Source: Deltaproteobacteria bacterium (GTDB lineage: Bacteria; Desulfobacterota; Desulfarculia; Adiutricales; Adiutricaceae). From it: DNA of 25,271 nucleotides. Made by a program: the position numbers and the translations under genes. The stretch spans positions 1 through 25,271 of the forward strand of contig JAIRZX010000302.1 of NCBI GenBank assembly GCA_031267005.1. The letters are read 5' to 3'. The notes beneath the pieces are model-generated. The model was given only the letters and a program-made list of their open reading frames with translations, made no database searches and was not told the origin of the DNA. How positions within the stretch are numbered: the stretch's first letter is position 1; each line of letters begins with the position of its first letter. This document shows positions 1 through 8,839 of the stretch, piece after piece.

Positions 1-542
1 CACCGGACGGCGAATCGGCGGCGGTAATGCCAGGGCACCGCCATCCGGCCGGAGATCCGCCAAAGTTTAACGAAAAACGGGATTTACCTAATAATTACAG
101 TGGTTTAGCCTTGAAAAAATTGTGACGTGTTCCGACGGAGGGGAGGGCGGCTTTTCCTGCCACGGGGCCTTCGCGGCGCGCGGGGCCGTCTTCCCGCCAT
201 CTTGCCCCCCGTCTCGCGCGCTTTCCCTCTCCTCCCCGCGCTTTCCCACGCCCTGCGTCCGCCCCTTCACTCGCCTGGAGTCCCGGCCTTTACCGAGCCG
301 GGAGTCCCGCATCCCTTCCGCGACCGGCCCGAAAGGAGTTCCGCCCTGCCGGAAAAGCGTCCATGGGCAAACGTCCCTGGGCAGTCGTTCGGGGCCAGGA
401 AAGGAAAACCCGCGCCGCCCCGGTTTAAACCGGGGGGCGCGGGTCTCGCGGGGGCGGGCCCCGGCGCTGGGCCGGGACCGGGAAGCCGGACGGCAAGGCG
501 GCGTTGCCTGGCAGGCTTTTCGGCGCGAAGCCGAAACGGCTG
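1..542. other. Gene-free GC-rich region downstream of cobT
   Basis: No open reading frame here resembles a known protein; the long frames on both strands are low-complexity Arg/Pro/Gly translations of GC-rich DNA. The only structure I can support is the large inverted repeat at 409-443, listed separately as the cobT terminator. A short AT-richer patch at about 65-125 could hold a promoter for a gene beyond the left edge, but no convincing -35/-10 pair is visible. Confidence 0.6.
409..443 (-). terminator. Rho-independent terminator of cobT
   Basis: This is a long, almost perfect inverted repeat centred on TTTAAA at 424-429, with GC-only arms. Read on the minus strand the 3' arm runs straight into TTTTCC and further T residues. 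It lies about 100 nt past the cobT stop codon. On the plus strand no T-run follows, so it should act on minus-strand transcripts. Confidence 0.7.
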
Positions 543-1610
543 TCAGAGGACCACGTCCGTGATGGAGGCCTCCTGCAGTGTGGTCATCTTGTTGAAGTGC
601 TCGCAGGCGCACTGGCAGATGTACATGGCCACCGCGGCGCCGGAGCCCTCGCCCAGCCACATGCCCAAATCCAGGAGCGGACGGAGCTTAAGGAAGTCGA
701 GGAGGGCTATGTGGGCTTTCTCGCGGGACTTGTGGCCCGCTATCATGTACTCGCGGACGCCGGGGGCGAGCTTCTCCGCCAGGGTCGCGGCGGCCGCCGC
801 GATGAATCCGTCTATCACTATCCCCGCCTTGCGGATGGCGGCGCCCAGGTAGACCCCGCACATGGCGCCTATCTCCAGGCCGCCCACCTTCGAGAGGACG
901 TCCAGCGGGTCGCCGGGGTCCGGCTTGTTGACCTCCAGCGCCCGCTTGATCACGTCCACCTTGTGCCGGACCTGTTTCTCGTCCAATCCGGCGCCGCGCC
1001 CGGTCGCCTCCTCGGGGGACATGCCCGTGAAGACCGAGGCCATGCAGGAGCTGGGGGTGGTGTTCCCGATGCCCATCTCGCCCGCCGCCACCAGGTCGAC
1101 GTAGGGCTCCTTCAGCACGACCTCGATGCCCGTGATGATGGAGGCCACGGCCTCCTCGCGGGTCATGGCCGGGCCCTTGGCGAGGTTGCGGGTGCCGCGG
1201 GCTATCTTCGCGCTCACCAGTTTCGGGTGGGGGGGGAGATCGTGGTCGACGGCGACGTCGACCAGGATGACCTTGGCCCCGACGTTCTCGGACAGCACCG
1301 TGATGCAGCCCCCGCTCTTCTCGAAGTTCAGTATTTGCTGGTAGGTGACGTCCTTGGAGTAGAGGCTTATGCCCTCCTCCACGACACCGTGGTCGCCCGC
1401 GCAGACCACTACCAGCTTATGCTGGTGCTGGGGCCTCAAGCGGTTCTGGACGCCCGCGAGCTGGATCGCCACGGTCTCCAGCTCGCCCAGGGTGCCCCTG
1501 GGCTTCGCGAGCCAGTACTCGCGGTCTATCGCCCTGTCGGCGGCGGCCCTGTTGGGGGGGGCGATGTTGCGGATGTATTCGGCGAGAATCTCGTTGTCGT
1601 TCATGGTCAT
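543..1610 (-). CDS. cobT: Nicotinate-nucleotide--dimethylbenzimidazole phosphoribosyltransferase
   Basis: CobT transfers the phosphoribosyl group of nicotinate mononucleotide to 5,6-dimethylbenzimidazole (or a related base), giving alpha-ribazole 5'-phosphate for the lower-ligand loop of cobalamin; it is cytoplasmic. The product is 355 aa, the usual family length. The C-terminal signature LGEGSGAA (from residue 319) carries Glu321, matching the family's catalytic Glu (Glu317 in Salmonella CobT). The N-terminal Asp/Arg-rich segment and the central AGDHGV motif, another family hallmark, are also present. The start is the first of two nearby ATGs (1610 and 1604); no strong ribosome binding site separates them. 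It is read in the same direction as gap but 321 nt away, and other cob genes are not adjacent. A terminator follows at 409-443. The two cobalamin riboswitches in this window are on the other strand and do not control it. Confidence 0.95.
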   Translation of the reverse strand: MTMNDNEILAEYIRNIAPPNRAAADRAIDREYWLAKPRGTLGELETVAIQLAGVQNRLRPQHQHKLVVVCAGDHGVVEEGISLYSKDVTYQQILNFEKSGGCITVLSENVGAKVILVDVAVDHDLPPHPKLVSAKIARGTRNLAKGPAMTREEAVASIITGIEVVLKEPYVDLVAAGEMGIGNTTPSSCMASVFTGMSPEEATGRGAGLDEKQVRHKVDVIKRALEVNKPDPGDPLDVLSKVGGLEIGAMCGVYLGAAIRKAGIVIDGFIAAAAATLAEKLAPGVREYMIAGHKSREKAHIALLDFLKLRPLLDLGMWLGEGSGAAVAMYICQCACEHFNKMTTLQEASITDVVL

Positions 1611-1931
1611 AACTAAAAGTGCTCTGCCTTTCTTGCCTGATTGCGGTGTGCCTTAACCAGAAAATGATCGTTCCGGCCGCCCCGCTTCCGGGCGGTAGCC
1701 GGGAAGCGCGGCCGGCCGGGGCTTAAGTCCCGGGGCGGAGCGGCGGAAGGGCGGGGAGGGGTGCAAGTCCCCCCGGCCTTTCCCGCGCGAGGTCCCGCGG
1801 GGGGGCGCTTGGCCCCCCGCGGCCCCTCGGCATGCGGCAACCGGCCCGTGCGGGGCCCCCGCGGGACGGCGGGAGTCCGGACGGCGCGTCGCCCCGGAGC
1901 GCCCGGCCCGCTTGGAGGCCCCCGCGGGGGC
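1611..1931. other. gap-cobT intergenic region
   Basis: This 321-nt spacer is GC-rich and contains several short inverted repeats but no gene. A GGCCCCCGCGGGGGCC palindrome (about 1914-1929) sits directly after the gap stop codon; it lacks a T-run, so it may only weakly end gap transcription or protect the 3' end. No clear minus-strand promoter for cobT is visible. Confidence 0.5.
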
Positions 1932-2948
1932 CTAGATGCCCTTGTCGGCGATGAGCGTCGCGAGGTCGCTCACGCGGCAGGAGTAGGCCCACTCGTTGTC
2001 GTACCAGGCGAGCACCTTCAGGAGGTTCCCGCCCAGGACCTGGACGAAGGGGCCGTCGACTACGGAGGAGAGCTCGCAGCCCTTGTAGTCCATGGAGACC
2101 AGGCCCTCCTCGTCGTAGCCCAGTATGCCCTTGAGCTTGCCCTCGGAGGCAGCGGCCTTGAATGCCGCCTTGACCTCGTCGGTCGTGGTGGACTTCGAGA
2201 GCGTGCAGGTGAAGTCCACGACCGAGACCGTGGGGGTGGGGACGCGGAGGGAGAGCCCGTCGAACTTGCCCGCCAGTTCCGGTATGACCAGGGCCAGGGC
2301 CTTGGCCGCGCCGGTGGTGGTGGGGATCATGTTCAAGGCCGCCGCCCGGGCCCTCCGGAGGTCCTTGTGGGGGAGATCCAGGATCCTCTGGTCGTTGGTG
2401 TAGCTGTGGATGGTGTTCATCAGGCCCTTCTCGACGCCGAAGTTCTTGTGCACCACGGAGACCGCGGGCGCGAGGCCGTTGGTGGTGCAGCTGGCGTTCG
2501 AGATGATCTGGTGCTTGGCCGGGTCGTACTTCTCCTCGTTGACCCCGAGCACGACGGTCACGTCCTCGCCCTTGGCCGGGGCGCTGATGATGACCTTCTT
2601 CGCGCCGCCGTCCAAGTGGGCCTTGGCCTTGGCGGCCTCGGTGAAGACACCCGTCGACTCGATCACCAGCTGGGCGCCGGCGCCCTTCCAGGGGATCTCC
2701 TTGGGGTCCTTGTGGGCGAAGCTCTGGATCTCCTGGCCGTTGATCACGAAGTTCTGACCCTTGATCTCCACCTTGCCGTTGAACCGGCCGTAGTTGGAGT
2801 CGTACTTGAACAGGTGGGCGTTGGTGTTGACGTCGTACAGGTCGTTCACCGCCACCACCTGGAGCTTGTCCGGGTGGCGCGCGAGGATCGCCTTCAACTC
2901 CTGGCGGCCGATGCGGCCGACTCCGTTGATGCCTACTTTGATCGTCAT
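1932..2948 (-). CDS. gap: Type I glyceraldehyde-3-phosphate dehydrogenase
   Basis: This enzyme oxidises and phosphorylates glyceraldehyde 3-phosphate to 1,3-bisphosphoglycerate with NAD(P)+, in glycolysis or in reverse for gluconeogenesis. The 338-aa product begins with a Rossmann motif GINGVGRIGR (residues 7-16). The catalytic motif SNASCTTN contains Cys154, and the paired base is His181 in the segment NTIHSYTNDQ. The C-terminal WYDNEW motif is intact. Acidic residues after the second beta strand (VNDLYD) fit NAD preference. The start codon is preceded by a clear GGAGGA ribosome binding site (2955-2960 on the minus strand). A nine-base-pair hairpin lies in its leader at 2998-3019. No other glycolytic gene is adjacent. 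Confidence 0.97.
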   Translation of the reverse strand: MTIKVGINGVGRIGRQELKAILARHPDKLQVVAVNDLYDVNTNAHLFKYDSNYGRFNGKVEIKGQNFVINGQEIQSFAHKDPKEIPWKGAGAQLVIESTGVFTEAAKAKAHLDGGAKKVIISAPAKGEDVTVVLGVNEEKYDPAKHQIISNASCTTNGLAPAVSVVHKNFGVEKGLMNTIHSYTNDQRILDLPHKDLRRARAAALNMIPTTTGAAKALALVIPELAGKFDGLSLRVPTPTVSVVDFTCTLSKSTTTDEVKAAFKAAASEGKLKGILGYDEEGLVSMDYKGCELSSVVDGPFVQVLGGNLLKVLAWYDNEWAYSCRVSDLATLIADKGI

Positions 2949-3832
2949 TCAGGTTCCTCCGTTTACTGTGGATCGACGCGTGGTACCGCCGTTCCCGCCC
3001 CTGCGCTGCCGCGCAGGGGTGGGCCGGGCGGTTCAAAGGCGGTTAAGGCAGGGCACGGGATCAATCTTAGGGCTGGCAAGGGGCGCTGTCAAGGAGCGGG
3101 CCTCGTGTGGCTTTCCGAAAGACGCAAGAAGAAAACCGAGGCCCGGGGCCGTCGGGAGGAGTGAGGGGGAAACCTGAAAAGGGCGGGGGAAGGGGGGAAA
3201 AGGGGGGAGGGGAGGCCGGGCCGGAAAGCGCGGGGGGAGGGGAATCCCGTATGGGAAATGCCCCGGGGGAGCCGGAAAAGCCGGGGCGGGGGAGGCGCTG
3301 AGCGGGAGCGGGCACCGCGTCCGGTTGCCCGGGGAAAGCGGGGGACGGGGTCTGCAGGACGGAAAGCGGCCTTGAAGGCCGCATTCCCGCAGACGAGCGC
3401 CGAAGGCGGAGGTTCTGCGCAATGACTCTATTTTTTGGCGCAGTTCTTTCACGGCCCCGCTGTCCGCCCCCCCTCCCCCTGCTTGCCGCCGGGAGAACAA
3501 TTCTCTGGACGGGCGAAAAAATATTCAAATACGGTTCAAGGTAAACTGGGGAACCAGCCCCGAAAGTCCTGGAAATCCCTTTTTCGGCCCTGAAGGGACG
3601 GAGAATTCCCCGGGACCGGCATATCGGCCGTTCCTGGCGGGATGGCCTCGGGCGAGCCTGACGCTTCGCGGGCCCCCATGCGCCCCTTCCCGAAAACGGC
3701 CCGGCGCCTTCCCGAATGGCACCAGGCCGCGTTCCGGAGCCGTTCGATCGGCCTCTTTCCCCGGACGTCTCCGGGAGGGCGGCGTCGCCCGACATTGATA
3801 AGCGGGGGCGGGAAGGGAGAACGGGGTCGGAG

Positions 3833-3870
3833 GGAAGGCCGGGGACGGGAAGGAAGGCCGGGGACGGGAA
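3833..3870. repeat. Perfect 19-bp tandem duplication
   Basis: Two adjacent identical copies of a 19-bp G-rich unit (starting GGAAGGCCGGGGAC) occupy 3833-3851 and 3852-3870. It lies in non-coding DNA and looks like replication slippage. Confidence 0.85.
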
Positions 3871-4277
3871 GGACGTACGGGAACGCGAAAGAAGGATATG
3901 GACAGGACGGGCCAGGGCGGCTTATGTTCCCCGGCGCCGGGAACCCCCGTGCCCGTTCGCGGGAGGGCCGCCCAAACGCCTGCGGGCGGTCCGGACGGCA
4001 TTTCGGGACACGGCCGCCGATAGGCCGGAAGGGTTGCCCGGCCCGGGCGGTGGCGATGCCGGCGGTTCGGGTCCTGGCCGGAATCTGGAAACGCTTCAGT
4101 TCGGGAGGACCGTTGCCGGGGTACCCGGAGCATGGAGGCGGCGGAATTCCGGGGGCGGCCCCGGGGGGCGCCGCAGCCGGGCCGTGTTCGATAGGTTGTA
4201 CAGGCCCATGCGTCAGGCCATGCGCCGCGGAAAGATGCGGATCTCTGTGGTCGATTTCGGCATATCTGTTGAAAATA

Positions 4278-4286
4278 TGATACAAT
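4278..4286 (+). promoter_or_regulatory. Possible extended -10 promoter for the LOG-family gene
   Basis: TGATACAAT matches an extended -10 element (TGN followed by TACAAT) in a short AT-rich patch within very GC-rich DNA, about 190 nt upstream of the gene at 4476. No good -35 hexamer is visible at the usual distance, so this is tentative. Confidence 0.35.
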
Positions 4287-4313
4287 TCACCTTTTAGCCG
4301 CCCTGAGAGGTCC

Positions 4314-4341
4314 GGCCCGGGCTTCCGCCGGGCCCGCTTTT
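4314..4341 (+). terminator. GC-rich hairpin with short T-run (weak terminator or attenuator)
   Basis: GGCCCGG and CCGGGCC pair across a seven-base loop, and CGCTTTT follows. The four-base T-run is short. It lies between the possible promoter at 4278 and the gene at 4476, so it could be a leader attenuator or merely a composition-driven hairpin. Confidence 0.3.
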
Positions 4342-4475
4342 CAGTCTAGGCCCTCCCCCCTTCTCAAGGCAGGGCCCGGCACGGCACGGCCCGGAAACGC
4401 CCGGAAACCTCGCCCTGCCCCCCGGCGAGGAGGGCAGGTTCCGCCTCCAGCACCGGAAGGACCAGACAAGCCGAA

Positions 4476-5204
4476 ATGAACAAGAAGCCAAGCCACCCCG
4501 AAACCTGCGATCCCCCCGCCTCAACCATCAAGAGTATGCAGAAGCAGTACACCCTTCGGGACCCGTACCCGGTTAACGCCCTGGGAGTGGGCGAGTCCTG
4601 GAGGATGTTCTCCATCATGAGCGAGTTCGTGAAGGCGTTCACGGCTATGAGCGAGGCCGGGCCCTGCGTGAGCATGTTCGGGTCGGCCAGGACGGAGCCC
4701 GGGGATCCGGCCTACAAGATGGCGGAGAGGACGGCTTACCTGTTGGCCAAGAGCGGCTTCGGGGTGGTCTCCGGGGGCGGCGGCGGCATCATGGAGGCCG
4801 TCAACAAGGGGGCTTCCGAGGCGGGGGGGCTGTCAATAGGCCTCAACATCGAGCTCCCGCACGAGCAGGAACCCAACCGCTTCTCCAACGTGAAGATGAA
4901 CTTCCATTACTTCTTCATAAGAAAGGTGGTGTTCGTCAAGTACAGCCAGGCCTACGTGGTGCTTCCAGGCGGCTTCGGGACGATGGACGAGTTCTTTGAA
5001 GCGCTAACCCTCATACAGACCCGCCGCATAAGGTCCTTCCCGGCGTACCTGATGGGTTCTGAGTACTGGGCCGGGCTTATCGAGTGGATGAAGGCCAGCA
5101 TGCTCGACAAGAAGTACATCAACCCGGACGATCTGGACACCTTCCTCATGTCGGACGACCCGGAGGAGGTGGTGAAGAACATCAGGAGGACTTTGGTGCT
5201 GTAG
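4476..5204 (+). CDS. TIGR00730/LOG-family nucleotide phosphoribohydrolase
   Basis: Members of this Rossmann-fold family (LOG, 'lysine decarboxylase-like') cleave nucleoside 5'-monophosphates to base and ribose 5-phosphate. Plant and bacterial members act on cytokinin nucleotides, and others act on AMP or similar nucleotides. The 242-aa product has both family motifs: a glycine-rich loop GGGGGIMEA at about residues 100-108 and PGGFGTMDE at 164-172, with the catalytic Glu/Asp pair, plus FFIRK at 146-150. The exact nucleotide substrate cannot be told. The start at 4476 has no strong ribosome binding site; Met21 is an alternative start, and residues before about 25 are poorly conserved in such proteins. 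It stands alone, with more than 1 kb of gene-free DNA on each side. Confidence 0.88.
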   Translation: MNKKPSHPETCDPPASTIKSMQKQYTLRDPYPVNALGVGESWRMFSIMSEFVKAFTAMSEAGPCVSMFGSARTEPGDPAYKMAERTAYLLAKSGFGVVSGGGGGIMEAVNKGASEAGGLSIGLNIELPHEQEPNRFSNVKMNFHYFFIRKVVFVKYSQAYVVLPGGFGTMDEFFEALTLIQTRRIRSFPAYLMGSEYWAGLIEWMKASMLDKKYINPDDLDTFLMSDDPEEVVKNIRRTLVL

Positions 5205-6404
5205 GCGGGGCGCTTCCGCCCGGCCGAAAAGGCCCCAAGCGCCTAAAGGGGCGGAGAGTCCGGAAAGGGCCAAGGGGAGGCCAGAGATCCCGGAAGCCTG
5301 CGGACGCCCGGTTCCCGGCGGGCCCGGGGCGCCTGAATTCCGATGGCCCCGGGCCCCTTGGACTCCCGGAACCCGAGTTTGCCTCAGAACTCCGAAAGCT
5401 TGGGGAGGCCGGCAGCCCGGAGACGGCTTAAGGGATAAGGCCCCTTTCGGGAAGGCCCCGGAAGGCGCTGGAAGCCCGAGCGGGGCGCCGAGGGAAAGGG
5501 GAGGCTCGGGACGGTTGCCTGAACGCTTGCGGACGGCTCACCGGGACGGGGACTGCGTCCGGTGGCTTGCCCTGCCCGTCCGGGAACGGGGGGGGTGCCG
5601 GGAAAAGAGTCTTTCCTTGCACCCTCACGGGCGTTTGCCTCCGCCTTCGCCACCGGGCTCGGCCCTTGCCCCGCGTGCCCCGGGGACCGCCTTTGCCGCC
5701 CAGGAGCATGAAGCGGTAATCCGGAAGGGGCGGGTTGGCGGACGCGGAGCGGTGACTAGCGGAGTCCGGAAGGCCCCGGAGGCGGCCGGCCGCCGCGCCG
5801 GAACTGGTTTTTGGCTGCGGCACCGCAGCCGGGCGGGGATTTCTTTTCCGGCAGGAGGCACAATTAGTAGGAAGCCGTCCTCCAGCAGGTAGCCGTTCTC
5901 GTTCGGCGGCGGGAGAGGCTGGCCGGGCGCCCGGTGCCGGTGTAGGGCGAAGTCGCTTGGAAGGGGCCTGAGCAGGACCTAAGCAAACCCAAGCCGGCCG
6001 AAACCGGGCGAAGCCGAAGGAAGCTTTTCAGAGGCGGGCCAAGTCGCTTCCGTCCGCCCTAAGCCTCCGAAGCCAGCGAAGCCAGCGAAGCCAGCGAAGC
6101 CCGCGAAGCGACAAGAAGGGGCGCCAGGACCCGGTTTTCCCGTGCCGTCAAAGGGGGATCGGCCGCTACGCCGCAACGGCTAGCGTTTTTCCGGATGGGC
6201 CCGAAGCCTCCCTGGTAGCATGCCGGCCGGGGCGGCGGCGGGCCCGCGTCGCCTCTCCCGGCCCGGTCGCGCCGGGGGAGGCGCCTGTTCGAGTTTCCCG
6301 GCCCGGATCGCGGGCCTCCATGGGGCGTCCCGAACGCCCCGCGCCAGGCATTAACGAAGGCGCCCCGGCCGCGGCCAAGAGCCGGCGGGGCCCAGGGAGG
6401 CAAT
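5205..6404. other. 1.2-kb gene-free region with a 9-bp tandem repeat
   Basis: No frame here resembles a known protein. The sequence contains short local repeats, the clearest being four copies of a 9-bp unit at 6069-6104. Frames on both strands are GC-driven and low in complexity. The final 12 nt contain the ribosome binding site of the downstream transglycosylase gene. Confidence 0.6.
6069..6104. repeat. 9-bp tandem repeat, four copies
   Basis: The unit GAAGCCAGC is repeated three times exactly (6069-6095), then a fourth time with one change (GAAGCCCGC, 6096-6104). It is in non-coding DNA. Confidence 0.9.
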
Positions 6405-7664
6405 ATGCTCAACAGCCGCAAAGGCCCGGAAGCGGGCCCCCTCGGCGCCCCCGGGCGCCGCATAGCCCGGCCGCGCCTCAGGACCAAGGCGATCCGGGCC
6501 CTTCTGCCCGCGCTTGTCTGCGTCCTCGCCATGGCGGGCTGCGGGGCCACCAAACCTCCGAAACCCGTGCCGGGGACCGTCCCTCCGCCCGTCAAGGCCT
6601 CCGAGCCCGCGCCGGTGGCGGGCGCCCCTTTGAGCGGGGTGCCGCAGCCCTGGGCCCAGCTGGCCGGGTCCCTTGCGCGCGAGGGGCTTCCCCCGGAAAA
6701 GCTCAGGGGCTTTTTCGGCTCTCCGGGCCTTAGCTACAACCCCGGGCCTATGGAGACCAAGCTGAGGGAGCTCTTCCCGATCTTCTTCAGATCGGATCTG
6801 ACCAAGGCCGTCCAGGAGAGGCTCTACCAGCTGGGCTACGACGTGGCCATAGACGGACGCAACGGCTCCGGGACCAGGAGGGCCATAGCCGCCTACCGGA
6901 ACGACCACGGGGGCGGCGCGGCGAGGGTGAGCCAGGAGCTCGCGGACGAGCTGGACGGAAAGCTTAAGGGCGGCAGGGTCAGATCGCTTGCCGACTACAG
7001 CCCCCCGCCCGCCAGGGCCCCCGACAGGAGCTCCACCCACGGCCAGTTCACGAACGCCGGGGCGGTCGCGAAGCTCAGGGGGATGTACCAGGCGGATCTC
7101 CCCGTCTTCGAGAGGATGGAGAGGGCGTATCACGTGCCCGGCAAGCTCGTGGCGTCCCTCATGTGGATAGAGACCGGTTACGGGAGCTACTTCGGGAAGG
7201 CGCGGGCCGCGGCCAGTTTAGCCTCCATGGCGGCGTCCGCCGACTACGGGCTCATAGGGCCGCACGTGTCGGATCTCGCCCGGGACGAGGAGTCCAGGGA
7301 GTTTCTGGCGGCGACGGCCGCTAAGAGGGGCGCCTGGGCCAGGGACGAGCTGGCGGCCCTTCTCCGCTTCGCCTGGGAGAACGGGCACGATCCCATGGAG
7401 TTCCCGGGCTCGATCTACGGGGCCATAGGCTTCGGGCAGTTCATGCCTTCCAACATAGCCCGCTACGCCGTGGACGGGGACGGGGACCAGCGGATAGATC
7501 TCTTCCAGAAGCAGGACGCCGTCTTCAGCATCGGGAACTTCCTCCGGGAGCACGGCTGGTCCGGGGACATGTCCTCCGAGGACAAGAGGAGGGCGGTCAT
7601 CAGGAAGTACAATAACGACGGGGTCTACGTGAATACCGTGCTGTACGTGATGGAGCACCTGTAG
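6405..7664 (+). CDS. MltB-type lytic murein transglycosylase, lipoprotein
   Basis: This enzyme cleaves the beta-1,4 bond between N-acetylmuramic acid and N-acetylglucosamine in peptidoglycan, forming 1,6-anhydro ends, for cell-wall turnover. The 419-aa product opens with a basic stretch and a hydrophobic segment ending in the lipobox AMAGC, so Cys46 is the likely lipidated residue; this suggests anchoring in the outer membrane. A Pro/Ala-rich linker follows, then a small peptidoglycan-binding-like segment (about 130-167, LTKAVQERLYQLGYDV). The SLT_2 catalytic domain follows, with Glu256 in MWIETGYG as the expected catalytic acid and YGAIGFGQFMPSN further on. The domain order, with a binding-like segment before the catalytic domain, differs from the common C-terminal placement. 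An AGGGAGG-type ribosome binding site precedes the ATG. It is not in an operon. Confidence 0.92.
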   Translation: MLNSRKGPEAGPLGAPGRRIARPRLRTKAIRALLPALVCVLAMAGCGATKPPKPVPGTVPPPVKASEPAPVAGAPLSGVPQPWAQLAGSLAREGLPPEKLRGFFGSPGLSYNPGPMETKLRELFPIFFRSDLTKAVQERLYQLGYDVAIDGRNGSGTRRAIAAYRNDHGGGAARVSQELADELDGKLKGGRVRSLADYSPPPARAPDRSSTHGQFTNAGAVAKLRGMYQADLPVFERMERAYHVPGKLVASLMWIETGYGSYFGKARAAASLASMAASADYGLIGPHVSDLARDEESREFLAATAAKRGAWARDELAALLRFAWENGHDPMEFPGSIYGAIGFGQFMPSNIARYAVDGDGDQRIDLFQKQDAVFSIGNFLREHGWSGDMSSEDKRRAVIRKYNNDGVYVNTVLYVMEHL

Positions 7665-8431
7665 CCGCCCTTTCCGGAACGCGGGGGGGCCGGGGCCCTT
7701 CAGCGCCGCAGGGCCCCGCCGGAACGCGGGGAGCCCTGGCCTCGCGGGACTGCGAAAGAGGTTTCCGGCGATAGGCGGGCGCGGCGAGGAGCCCCCTCCC
7801 GGAAGGAGGGAATCCGGCAAAGGGGGGCTTCCCGCGAGGAGGGCGCCTTAGGCTATGCTTCGCTCCGGAGGCTATGCTTCGCTCCGGCCCTCCGGCACCG
7901 CCCTCAGTAATTCTGCGACTTTCGAAACGCTGTCCCTCCGTACCTCCGTCAGCCGGAACCGCGCCGTCCCGGCTTAGGTGAGATTCCCTGCGCCGGGCCC
8001 GGCCGCGGACACCCGGCGCACGGGTATCCGATGCGGCAGTGGAGTCCGGGAAAAAGGGCCATTCATAAGGAAACCTATGCCGAATATGGCATTGCGCGTT
8101 GCAATGCCGCTTGTGGGGCGCTCCGGCGGCGCGGACGGAAGTTCCCTAGGGGACGCGGCCGTCTCCCGGCTTCGGAAACGCGTTCGGGTTTCCGGGCCTT
8201 GCCGTCGGCAAAGGCGCGCGGCGTATGGCGTTGATGGTTTCCGGGCAACGTCGGGCATCTCCTGGGGGGGCTTTCCAGGCTCGAAAACGGGGGTTCGGGG
8301 GGAAGGGCGGAGGGGATCCGTCAAAAAAAAAACAAGCCTCCGAATTTTTCCCGGGAGGGAAAATGATCAATAATTTGAATAGGTTAGCGCCAGAGCGGGC
8401 GGAAAAAGGCACGGGCGGCTAAAAAAAGGGC
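7665..8431. other. Gene-free region with inverted and direct repeats
   Basis: No recognisable protein gene. GGGGCCCT and AGGGCCCC form a hairpin shortly after the transglycosylase stop (about 7692-7717), without a T-run. An 18-bp direct repeat lies at 7851-7887. A perfect inverted repeat, GGCATTGC/GCAATGCC with a five-base loop, lies at 8088-8108. A run of A residues at 8325-8335 and an AT-richer segment follow, before the promoter at 8432. Confidence 0.6.
7851..7887. repeat. 18-bp direct repeat
   Basis: GGCTATGCTTCGCTCCGG occurs at 7851-7868 and again, identically, at 7870-7887 with one base between. It lies in non-coding DNA downstream of the transglycosylase. Confidence 0.9.
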
Positions 8432-8460
8432 TTGATCTGGATCCGGTAAACGCGTATAAA
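8432..8460 (+). promoter_or_regulatory. Sigma70-type promoter for the riboswitch leader
   Basis: TTGATC (8432-8437) and TATAAA (8455-8460) are separated by exactly 17 nt, close to the sigma70 optimum. A transcript would start near 8467, just ahead of the first cobalamin riboswitch. This position supports both elements. Confidence 0.7.
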
Positions 8461-8476
8461 GACTCCAGGCAGAAAC

Positions 8477-8670
8477 AGGCAGTCGATTCCTGGAGTTTGA
8501 TGAAGGCCGCCTGGCCTAATTGGGAATCTCGTTAAATTCGAGAGCGGGCCCGCCTCTGTAATCGGGGACCGAAGCAAAAAGGTGCGTGAGGCGCCTAAAG
8601 CCACTGGCTCGAAAGGGCTGGGAAGGCGATTGCCAGGGTTGATCCGGGAGCCAGAAACCAAAATCTGCCG
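8477..8670 (+). ncRNA. Cobalamin riboswitch 1
   Basis: Cobalamin riboswitches bind adenosyl- or methylcobalamin in the nascent RNA and switch off downstream expression. The conserved order is visible here: GGGAATC (from 8522), the hairpin around TTAAATTCGAGA, the core GCGGGCCCGCCTCTGT (8544-8559), GGGGACCGAAGC, AAAGCCACTGG (about 8597-8607), GGGAAGGCG (about 8620-8628), and the 3' B12-box variant GAGCCAGAAACC followed by TCTGCC (8648-8669). AGGCAG near 8477 can pair with CTGCC at the end as P1. An intrinsic terminator follows about 50 nt later. A promoter lies just upstream. Confidence 0.88.
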
Positions 8671-8720
8671 CCACATTCTTCCCCGCGGTCCGGGAATTAG
8701 GTTCAGGATAAGAAGGGCAT

Positions 8721-8756
8721 CCCGAATCAGCATTGCGCTTGGTTCGGGTTTTTTTT
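8721..8756 (+). terminator. Intrinsic terminator between the two riboswitches
   Basis: CCCGAA (8721-8726) pairs with TTCGGG (8743-8748), and the stem extends inward by a few more pairs. Eight T residues follow (8749-8756). Its position directly after riboswitch 1 fits a transcription-termination expression platform. Confidence 0.85.
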
Positions 8757-8839
8757 GTCCTGATCCCTCTCCGCGGAACATGCCCTTTGGGCGCAGGCAA
8801 CGGGCTCAGGGAAGCCCGCCAGCCGGAGGAAACCAGAAA

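Larger units (their letters stand above)
2949..4475. other. 1.5-kb gene-free region with hairpins and a tandem duplication
   Basis: No frame resembles a known protein. A perfect hairpin (9-bp stem, loop TGCC) at 2998-3019 lies in the gap leader. A perfect 19-bp tandem duplication occurs at 3833-3870. G-run-rich sequence around 3160-3300 is low complexity. A possible plus-strand promoter and a hairpin upstream of the LOG-family gene lie near 4278-4341 and are listed separately. The long Pro/Arg/Gly-rich frames on both strands are best explained by base composition. Confidence 0.6.

Noticed and set aside
504..1616. Long plus-strand open frame opposite cobT
   Set aside because: It is the antisense shadow of cobT; the minus-strand protein has clear family motifs and the plus-strand frame has none. 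Long antisense frames opposite gap, the NifH-, NifD- and NifK-like genes and the permeases are rejected for the same reason.
1757..1800. GGGGTGCAAGTCC followed by CGCGAGGTCCCGC, resembling part of a cobalamin riboswitch on the plus strand
   Set aside because: The other conserved segments (core ending CTGT, CACTGG, GCCAG box) are missing, and it would point into the 3' end of the gap gene on the opposite strand.
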